Assembly: GCA_000715605.1 (NCBI GenBank)
Contig: KL568627.1
Span: forward strand, 625-6,517
Length of the DNA: 5,893 nucleotides
From: Streptomyces speibonae
GTDB taxonomy: Bacteria; Actinomycetota; Actinomycetes; Streptomycetales; Streptomycetaceae
Direction: 5' to 3'
Both the position numbers and the translations under genes were made by a program. The notes beneath the pieces were generated by a model that saw only the letters and a program-made list of their open reading frames with translations, had not been told where the DNA came from and did not search any database. How positions within the stretch are numbered: position 1 is the stretch's first letter; the number at the start of each line of letters is the position of its first letter. Below are positions 1 through 4,345 of this stretch, one piece after another.

Positions 1-17
1 ATGTGTATAAGAGACAG
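1..17 (+). other. Nextera/Tn5 transposase adapter remnant (non-genomic)
   Basis: The bases ATGTGTATAAGAGACAG are identical to the last 17 bases of the 19-bp Tn5 mosaic-end sequence used in Illumina Nextera libraries (AGATGTGTATAAGAGACAG). The AT-rich stretch contrasts sharply with the very GC-rich DNA that starts at 18. It lies exactly at the window edge, as expected for an untrimmed adapter at a contig end rather than a real transposon end. Translation from its ATG gives the familiar artefact peptide MCIRDR. Genomic sequence should be read from 18 onward. Confidence 0.96.
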
Positions 18-19
18 GC

Positions 20-1339
20 ATCGAGGTCGCCGACCGGCGGCGCCTGGGGCACGAGGCGAGGCAGCGCGCTCGCGTCGAGGACGCGCACGGCGAGAAGCTG
101 CGGCGCGTCGACAAGGAGCGGGCCGGTCGGGAGGCCACGCTGAACCAGCGGCTCGGCGCCCTGGACGGGGACCGCGACCGCCGCGAGGAGCAGGCCCTGG
201 CCGTCCTGCGCCGTCAGTCCGTCGAGCGGGCCCTCGGCCGCACGTACCTCAACGAGCGCGAGGTCAACGGCATCGGCGCCGGGCTCGTCCGCAGCCTGGC
301 GGCGCAGGGCATCAGGACCGCCGCCGACTTCTACGACGTGCGGTGGGAGAAGGCGCCGAACGGCAAGGGCGGCGACGTCCTCTACATCCACCGCACCCAG
401 GGCGGCAAGGTCCACATCAACGGCATCGGCGAGCACCGCGGGCGCCCGCTGCTGGAGTGGCGCCGGGCCGCACTGGCCCGTGCGGAGGCCCGCGCCCCGC
501 GCAGACTGCCCCCGGACGAGCGGCACCGCATCACCGAGATCATCGAGGCCGAAAAGGTGCGGCTGCGGGAGGAGTTGGCCGAGGCGTCGCGGACCGCCGA
601 GACGGCGCGCGCGGAGGCCGTACGGCTGCACACCGAGGCCCTCGGCCTGCTCGACGGCGCCGCCCGCGAGGCCGCGCGGCTCGCCGCCGTACGCCGGGCG
701 GAGTTCGACACGATGGCCGAACAGCTCAGGGACCTCCAGGGCGAACTGGCCGCTCACATCGAGGCGTACGGCGATGTCGGACGCCGCGGCCGCCGTGCTC
801 AGCGGCGCGCGCTCCGGCCGCTCGCCGAGGTGCCGCCGCCGTCCCTCCCCGGCGTCCCCTCGCCCCGTACTCCGGGAGACGCGGGCACCGGGGTCGGCCG
901 CGCTGCGGTCGGGGAGCCGGCCGCTCACCGCCCGGTCTCGGTCGACCGGGCGAGTCCCGGCTGGCTGGTACCGGTGCTCTACTTCGGGTTCACGGCCGTG
1001 GTGGGTGTGGGTGAACTCGGCGGCAACACGGCTCACCCGTACACGATGATCGCCTCCCGGCTCGTCGCTCTGGCCGCCGTCGTGGAACTGCTGCGGCTGT
1101 GGGTACCGAGGGTGCGGACGCGTTCCGCGGGGCCGATGCCCGGCGGAACCGGCTGGCAGACATCCGGCGTCTTCCTGGCGCTGACCGCGACCGGCATGTT
1201 CGAGGACGAGCAGTCCGATGTCTTCGGGATGGCGTGCGTCGTGGCGGTCCTTGCCGCCGTGCTCTTCCTGGCGGGGACCATCAGCCGCATGGTGAGGACG
1301 GACGACCGCACCGGCGAGAGTTCCCGTGCGTCCACCTGA
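20..1339 (+). CDS. Helix-hairpin-helix protein with charged helical region and C-terminal membrane domain (5' partial)
   Basis: The frame is open from the adapter junction to TGA at 1337-1339, giving 439 residues. The first possible start, GTG at 338, lies inside conserved-looking sequence, so I treat the gene as truncated at its 5' end. Residues 1-75 are a highly charged Arg/Glu helix. Residues 78-104 (core VNGIGAGLV) and 134-148 (core NGIGEHRG, then LLEWRR) are two HHH-like motifs, the fold that typically binds DNA backbone. This arrangement resembles the C-terminal part of YegI-type proteins, in which a protein kinase domain precedes HHH motifs; that comparison is from memory. Residues about 160-255 are charged and alanine-rich, probably coiled coil. 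A Pro-rich linker follows. From 315 to 422 there are three or four hydrophobic segments, the clearest at about 315-335, 343-362 and 402-422. The product is therefore probably membrane-anchored. The next gene begins 18 bases downstream. Any kinase domain would lie off the contig, so function is uncertain. Confidence 0.8.
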   Translation: MEVADRRRLGHEARQRARVEDAHGEKLRRVDKERAGREATLNQRLGALDGDRDRREEQALAVLRRQSVERALGRTYLNEREVNGIGAGLVRSLAAQGIRTAADFYDVRWEKAPNGKGGDVLYIHRTQGGKVHINGIGEHRGRPLLEWRRAALARAEARAPRRLPPDERHRITEIIEAEKVRLREELAEASRTAETARAEAVRLHTEALGLLDGAAREAARLAAVRRAEFDTMAEQLRDLQGELAAHIEAYGDVGRRGRRAQRRALRPLAEVPPPSLPGVPSPRTPGDAGTGVGRAAVGEPAAHRPVSVDRASPGWLVPVLYFGFTAVVGVGELGGNTAHPYTMIASRLVALAAVVELLRLWVPRVRTRSAGPMPGGTGWQTSGVFLALTATGMFEDEQSDVFGMACVVAVLAAVLFLAGTISRMVRTDDRTGESSRAST

Positions 1340-1347
1340 GTCCACTT

Positions 1348-1351
1348 GGAG
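1348..1351 (+). promoter_or_regulatory. Ribosome binding site for the frameshifted membrane-protein gene
   Basis: GGAG sits six bases before ATG 1358. It decides the start in favour of that ATG over the in-frame TTG at 1346, which overlaps the GGAG itself and has no site of its own. Confidence 0.6.
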
Positions 1352-1357
1352 CCCCTC

Positions 1358-1979
1358 ATGACCGAGAGCACGCCCGAGAGACCGGACACCACCACTCCCC
1401 CGCCGACACCGGCGACACCGCCGGCACCGCCGCCCCCGGCGGCAGCGCCGACCGCCACCCAGTCCTTTCCCGCGCCCGCCCCGACCGCCACGACTACGGG
1501 CGGCCGGGGCGGGCAAGGGACTCCTCATAGCCGCCTGTGTCACCGCCCTGCTCCTCGCGGGCGGCGGAGTCGCCTGGTGGGCGCTGGCCGATGACGACGA
1601 CGGCCCCCTCGGCCATGTCGAGGTCTCGGGCGGCAAGCTCGTCACCGAGAAGGACGACTCGTACGAACTCTGCGACGACACGGACGAGTTCACCTACAAC
1701 GACTGCGACGAGGAGACCGACGAGACCTACGAGTTCGTCTACAGGATCACCAACGAGGGTGGCGAACACGCCAACTACTCGGTCATCGTCAACGCCTTCG
1801 ACGAGGAGGGCGACTTCGTCGCCCAGACCTACATCGGGTCGACGCATCTGGCGGCGGGCAGAACCGACGCCGACAAGAGCGAGTTCAACGAGTACAGCGA
1901 GATCGAGGACAGGCACGAGCTGTCCGACATCGCGACCGTGAAGGTCGCCTACGTAGAGCGCCTCGCGCTGGCCAACTGA
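1358..1979 (+). pseudogene. Single-pass membrane protein with acidic outer domain, interrupted by a one-base frameshift
   Basis: Reading starts at ATG 1358 and runs 47 codons through a Pro/Ala/Thr-rich tail in frame 2. Codon-like sequence then continues in frame 3 to TGA 1977-1979. Dropping one G from the GGG at 1498-1500 joins the two parts into a 206-residue protein, with the junction reading TTTAAGAGKGLLIAAC. In that protein, residues 54-77 form one transmembrane helix (LLIAACVTALLLAG core) ending in WWAL. An extremely Asp/Glu-rich domain of about 125 residues follows. Its two cysteines (LCDD and NDCDEE) could form a disulfide outside the cell. The outer part, with YEFVYRITNEGGEHANY followed by VIVNAFDEEGDF, resembles the small beta-sandwich domains of the DUF4352/FxLYD type; this is only a resemblance. 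The frame-3 part has no usable start codon of its own. The frameshift could be an assembly error or a real mutation. Function is unknown. It is probably cotranscribed with the HHH gene. Confidence 0.75.
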
Positions 1980-1987
1980 GCCTGCGG

Positions 1988-2025
1988 GCCCGGCGGCTGG
2001 GGGCAAGGGCCTCAGCCGCCCGGGC
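1988..2025 (+). terminator. Terminator-like hairpin after the first operon
   Basis: The left arm GCCCGGCGGCTG (1988-1999) pairs with CAGCCGCCCGGGC (2013-2025), with one bulged G and a 13-base loop. It begins nine bases after the TGA at 1979. There is no T-run after it, which is common for Streptomyces terminators. Confidence 0.6.
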
Positions 2026-2052
2026 ACGGCGGCGGGAGTCTCTTAACTCTCC

Positions 2053-2073
2053 AACCCTAACCTCCTAGGGGTT
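2053..2073. repeat. Small imperfect inverted repeat upstream of the promoter
   Basis: AACCCTA (2053-2059) pairs with TAGGGGTT (2066-2073) with one bulged G and a six-base spacer. It overlaps the candidate -35 element by two bases, so it could be a regulator site. It may equally be chance; the AT-richer composition only shows that this is non-coding promoter-type DNA. Confidence 0.3.
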
Positions 2074-2100
2074 GCAAGTATCTGGTCCCCCTGCCAGGAT
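2072..2100 (+). promoter_or_regulatory. Candidate promoter for the Cys-rich small protein gene
   Basis: TTGCAA (2072-2077) and CAGGAT (2095-2100) are separated by 17 bases. They partly match the principal sigma factor consensus TTGACA / TANNNT. Transcription would start near 2107, leaving a leader of about 48 bases that contains the 2111-2133 hairpin. The assignment rests on spacing and position between a terminator and a ribosome binding site. Confidence 0.4.
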
Positions 2101-2110
2101 GCGTACGGGC

Positions 2111-2133
2111 GTACAGGGCAACTGGCCCTGTAC
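2111..2133. repeat. Perfect 9-bp inverted repeat in the leader (operator or hairpin)
   Basis: GTACAGGGC (2111-2119) and GCCCTGTAC (2125-2133) are exact inverted copies around a five-base centre AACTG. Just upstream, GCGTAC occurs twice (2101-2106 and 2109-2114). The repeat lies between the candidate -10 and the ribosome binding site at 2145-2151, so it could be a repressor operator or an RNA hairpin in the leader. Confidence 0.6.
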
Positions 2134-2154
2134 ACAGTCGTGTTGGGGGAAGTC

Positions 2155-2679
2155 ATGATTCACATCGCGCTCGGTCCCATGCGGTACGTCAACCCGAAGG
2201 AGGACCAGCTGGGCCGCAACCACGTGGGCTGGGACCCGGCCATGGACGACGAAGCGCTGTTCGAGGCCAACCGCGGCTGCTGGGTGCTCGGCGAGCGGGC
2301 CGAGAAGGAGCAGTACGCGTTGCTGTCCGCCGAGGGCACGGTCCGTATGGCCATCGCGATCGACCGGCTGGTGCCGGTGGCCGGCGGGCGCAAGGCCATG
2401 GAGGGCAGGTTCCTCAAGCCGGGCGACGAGGTGTACGACGCCTACGTGGGCGGCGAGCCCCCCGTGGCCGCCCACCGCAACCCGATCGCCTACTTCGAGT
2501 CCCCGCACGACGCCCGCCTGTGCCAGTGCGGCTGCGGGGAGTCCGTCAGCACCGGCTGGTTCCTGATCGGCCACGACCAGAAGGCCCTGCACGCCAGGGT
2601 CGCCAGGATCGGCACGGTACGGGAGTTCATCGACTGGTTCGACAACACCTACGTCGAGCCGCAGGAAGCGGCAGAGTAG
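2155..2679 (+). CDS. Hypothetical protein with CxCxC...GHDQ putative metal-binding motif
   Basis: The 174-residue product starts at ATG 2155, preceded by GGGGGAA at 2145-2151 with a three-base gap. A GTG at 2140 is in frame but overlaps the DNA upstream of that site and is less likely. Residues about 36-115 look like a small beta-rich domain: NRGCWVLGERAEKEQYALLS, then alternating strands around VRMAIAIDRLV, then DAYVGGEPPV and RNPIAYFES. Residues 123-142 carry Cys123, Cys125 and Cys127, then GHDQ at 139-142 with His140. This short C-x-C-x-C plus Gly-His-Asp arrangement recurs in actinobacterial and phage hypothetical proteins (from memory) and may hold zinc. The C-terminus has VREFIDWFD (155-163). 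There is no signal peptide or membrane segment, so it is probably cytoplasmic. It is transcribed alone and ends three bases from the convergent oxidoreductase gene. I cannot name a function. Confidence 0.82.
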   Translation: MIHIALGPMRYVNPKEDQLGRNHVGWDPAMDDEALFEANRGCWVLGERAEKEQYALLSAEGTVRMAIAIDRLVPVAGGRKAMEGRFLKPGDEVYDAYVGGEPPVAAHRNPIAYFESPHDARLCQCGCGESVSTGWFLIGHDQKALHARVARIGTVREFIDWFDNTYVEPQEAAE

Positions 2680-2682
2680 CCG

Positions 2683-3804
2683 TCAGGCGCCGGTCAGGGC
2701 GGTGGCGATGCCGCGGTGCCGGGCGGCGCCGTGCGCGAAGTCGGGGACGGCCGAGGTGCCCTCGCGCAGGTCGTCCAGGAATTGCCGGTAGGCGTGGGCG
2801 ACCGCGTAGGCCGGCGCGTCGGTCCGCGGGTCGAGGCCGGGGACGCGGACGTACGACTCCGGCACCGGGAGGGGCGCCAGGCCGGTGGACGCGCCACGGC
2901 CGCCCTCGAGGGTGAGCGGGCTGAGCTGGGGGTGGCCGACCGGGGCGGTGACGACGAGGTCGCCCTCGGTGCCGTTGATCTCCCAGCGGAAGTTGGTGCC
3001 CCGGGACATGCCTCCGCGGTAGTGGAAGGTGACCACCGCGCCGCCGGGGAGCCGTCCCGAGGCCACGACCTGGTCGGGGGCGGTCATGGGCACGGCCCGT
3101 CCGCTCTCGGTGTCCACGGCCGCCGTACGCCGTGACGCCAGGCCGATCCGCAGCTCCTCGGGCTCGCCCAGCACGGACGCGAGCCCGTCGAGCGCGTGAC
3201 TGAAGGGGATGGTGAGCAGGGTCGCGCCGTTGGCGGCGTCGAGGACGTAGTGGTCGCCGGGGCCGACGGTGGGGCCCCAGGCGCCGCCGGAGCCGACGAC
3301 CGTCGTGGAGAGCACCTCCCCCACGTAGCCGTCGGCCACGAGGTCCCGCAGGTGGGCGAGGGCGGGGTGCGAACGCGCCTGGAGGCCTACGGCGGTCGGC
3401 ACGGCGTGCCCCCGGGCCAGCCGGGCCATCTCCTCGGCCTCCGCGAGCCCGTTGCCCAGCGGCCATTCGCACAGCACGCTCTTGCCCGCGCTCAGCGCCG
3501 TCTCCACCAGTTCGCGGTGGTGCGGCACCTTCACCGCCACGACCACGAGGTCCACCTCGTCGCAGGCGGCCAGCTCGGCCGCGGTGCCGAAGGCTCGGGG
3601 TACGCCGTGTTTGCGGCCGGAGAGCTCCGCCGACTGCTGCGAGCTGGTGCTCAGCGCCCTCAGCTCGTACCCGGGGACGGCGCGCAGGGCCGGCAGGTGG
3701 GAGCGCTCGGCCCAGCTCCCCTGCGCGCCGAGTCCGATGATGCCCACTCCGATCGGCTTCCCGGAGCGGGCCAGGTCGGCAAGGGGTGAGGGGGATGTGT
3801 TCAT
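2683..3804 (-). CDS. Gfo/Idh/MocA family NAD(P)-dependent oxidoreductase, Gal80-like variant
   Basis: The 373-residue protein has the usual length of this family of sugar and inositol dehydrogenases. An N-terminal Rossmann fold begins GVGIIGLGAQG, with the nucleotide-binding glycines at 24, 26 and 29. The second half is an alpha/beta substrate domain with HALD at 203-206, the position where family members carry an active-site His and Asp. The usual Glu-Lys-Pro of the active site is replaced by Glu-Trp-Pro (113-115, within LCEWPLG). The same Trp replacement is known to me from yeast Gal80 and Gal80-like relatives, which bind NAD(P) without a clear redox role. Reduction or oxidation of a sugar-like substrate is therefore likely by family but not assured. 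The ATG at 3804 is 59 bases from the divergent MarR gene, and its ribosome binding site is weak. Its promoter is covered by two palindromes, so MarR control is expected. No signal peptide is seen, so it is cytosolic. Confidence 0.9.
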   Translation of the reverse strand: MNTSPSPLADLARSGKPIGVGIIGLGAQGSWAERSHLPALRAVPGYELRALSTSSQQSAELSGRKHGVPRAFGTAAELAACDEVDLVVVAVKVPHHRELVETALSAGKSVLCEWPLGNGLAEAEEMARLARGHAVPTAVGLQARSHPALAHLRDLVADGYVGEVLSTTVVGSGGAWGPTVGPGDHYVLDAANGATLLTIPFSHALDGLASVLGEPEELRIGLASRRTAAVDTESGRAVPMTAPDQVVASGRLPGGAVVTFHYRGGMSRGTNFRWEINGTEGDLVVTAPVGHPQLSPLTLEGGRGASTGLAPLPVPESYVRVPGLDPRTDAPAYAVAHAYRQFLDDLREGTSAVPDFAHGAARHRGIATALTGA

Positions 3805-3821
3805 GAAGGCAGCCCGTTCAT

Positions 3822-3830
3822 TGCTAGTGT
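3822..3830 (+). promoter_or_regulatory. Candidate extended -10 promoter for the marR gene
   Basis: TGCTAGTGT contains an extended -10 (TG-N-TAGTGT, matching TANNNT). The -35 region is poor; TTCATG at 3800-3805, 19 bases away, is the best candidate. Transcription would start near 3837, about 27 bases before ATG 3864. Six bases of this element lie within the first operator. Confidence 0.45.
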
Positions 3831-3846
3831 TGACATCTCAACACTA
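3825..3846. promoter_or_regulatory. MarR operator 1 (22-bp inverted repeat)
   Basis: TAGTGTTGA (3825-3833) and TCAACACTA (3838-3846) are exact inverted copies around CATC. The 16-bp core TGTTGACATCTCAACA (3828-3843) matches the second operator at 14 of 16 positions. This size and symmetry suit a MarR dimer. It overlaps the -10 elements of both divergent promoters, so binding should silence both genes. Confidence 0.8.
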
Positions 3847-3870
3847 AGAAAGGGTGCGTTGACATGTCAA
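3841..3870 (-). promoter_or_regulatory. Promoter of the Gfo/Idh/MocA oxidoreductase gene
   Basis: On the minus strand TTGACA (3870-3865) is followed after 18 bases by TAGTGT (3846-3841), a strong match to the principal sigma factor consensus. Transcription would start near 3834, with a leader of about 30 bases before ATG 3804. The -35 lies inside operator 2 and the -10 inside operator 1. Confidence 0.7.
3849..3854 (+). promoter_or_regulatory. Ribosome binding site of the marR gene
   Basis: AAAGGG sits nine bases before ATG 3864, supporting that start codon. It lies in the gap between the two operators. Confidence 0.5.
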
Positions 3871-3871
3871 C
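3858..3871. promoter_or_regulatory. MarR operator 2 (14-bp perfect palindrome over the start codon)
   Basis: GTTGACATGTCAAC is a perfect palindrome. The A and T of the marR ATG (3864-3866) are its two central bases. The extended core CGTTGACATGTCAACA (3857-3872) matches operator 1 at 14 of 16 positions, offset by 29 bp. It also covers the -35 of the oxidoreductase promoter. Confidence 0.8.
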
Positions 3872-4319
3872 ACGCGGCGAGGGGGCGACCGGTCCGGACG
3901 AGTCCAGGGGCGACACCCCGCTGGCGCCCGTGGACCTCTGGTCCGCCTTCAAGCGCGCCCACGAGGTCGTGCGCGCCCGCGTGATCGCGGACACCGCCGA
4001 GGCCGCCGGCCTGTCCGAGCCGGACCTGACGATCCTCACCGACCTCAACAAGGCCGGGGGCGCGCTGCGGCAGAGCGAACTCGCCGCGTCGCTCGGCTGG
4101 GACCGCACGCGCATCTCCCACCAGCTCACCCGTATGGAGAAGCGCGGACTCGTCGGCCGGGAACGCGCCGCCGGTGTCACCGTCGTCCTCACCGACGCCG
4201 GGCGCGAGGCCGTCGCCGCCGTGCATCCCGGACTGGAAGCGGCCGTGCGGCGGCACTTCACCGACAAGCTCTCCGCGCGGGAGATCGACACCCTGAGCTC
4301 GCTGCTGCGTCGGCTGTAG
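3864..4319 (+). CDS. MarR-family transcriptional regulator
   Basis: This 151-residue protein has the size and layout of MarR dimeric repressors, which bind palindromic DNA and release it when a small ligand binds. Residues 24-62 form dimerisation helices (WSAFKRAHEVVRARV, then LSEPDLTILTDLNKA). The winged helix-turn-helix is at about 67-115: LRQSELAASLGWDRTRISHQ holds the turn and the start of the recognition helix, MEKRGLVGRE follows, and VTVVLTDAGREAV forms the wing strand. The C-terminal helices (FTDKLSAREIDTLSSLLRRL) complete the dimer interface. The wing lacks the Asp-x-Arg-Gly often seen before the LTDAG strand. There is no cysteine at all, so a thiol-oxidation sensor of the OhrR type is excluded. 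Two palindromes upstream, one over its own ATG, point to autorepression and to repression of the divergent oxidoreductase. The ligand is unknown. Confidence 0.94.
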   Translation: MSTRGEGATGPDESRGDTPLAPVDLWSAFKRAHEVVRARVIADTAEAAGLSEPDLTILTDLNKAGGALRQSELAASLGWDRTRISHQLTRMEKRGLVGRERAAGVTVVLTDAGREAVAAVHPGLEAAVRRHFTDKLSAREIDTLSSLLRRL

Positions 4320-4345
4320 CCGTCCCGCAGTGCCTGGGGCTACGG
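4320..4345. terminator. Possible bidirectional terminator between convergent genes
   Basis: CCCGCAG (4324-4330) pairs with CTGGGG (4334-4339) around TGC with one bulged G. Outer CCGT (4320-4323) and ACGG (4342-4345) extend the stem after a two-base bulge. It fills the 20-bp gap between the marR stop and the stop of the opposing glycosidase gene and could end transcripts from both sides. There is no T-run. Confidence 0.4.

Noticed and set aside
1..17. A genuine Tn5-type transposon end
   Set aside because: It matches the engineered mosaic end exactly, lies precisely at the sequence edge, and has no transposase gene nearby.
1..1014. Long forward open frame of 337 codons starting at the first base
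   Set aside because: It begins in the sequencing adapter, its product is an Arg/Pro/Gly-rich shadow, and the frame-2 reading gives recognisable HHH motifs and membrane helices over the same DNA.
338..1339. GTG at 338 as the true start of the HHH protein
   Set aside because: The reading frame is open back to the adapter and the first HHH motif lies upstream of this GTG, so the gene is truncated rather than starting here.
1490..1515. Programmed ribosomal +1 frameshifting in the membrane-protein gene
   Set aside because: I see no slow codon with a known slippery context or stimulatory signal. A one-base error or mutation in a G-run is simpler.
1358..1594. A short Pro-rich protein ending at 1594 as the complete gene product
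   Set aside because: The sequence just after 1500 in this frame is an Arg-rich shadow, while the next frame shows a clean membrane helix and acidic domain. A frameshift explains both.
1494..2027. Minus-strand frame of 177 codons opposite the acidic domain gene
   Set aside because: The Val/Leu/Gly-rich product is what antisense of Asp/Glu-rich GC-biased codons yields, and it has no recognisable domain or ribosome binding site.
2140..2154. GTG 2140 as the start of the Cys-rich protein
   Set aside because: The GGGGGAA ribosome binding site lies downstream of this GTG and is correctly placed for ATG 2155.
2065..2592. Minus-strand frame opposite the Cys-rich protein gene
   Set aside because: It runs through the promoter and leader of the forward gene, has no family resemblance, and is explained by GC-biased codon complementarity.
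3825..3872. The paired palindromes as a CRISPR fragment or a mobile-element end
   Set aside because: There are only two copies with promoter elements inside them between divergent genes, with no spacers, transposase or target duplication. Operators fit far better.
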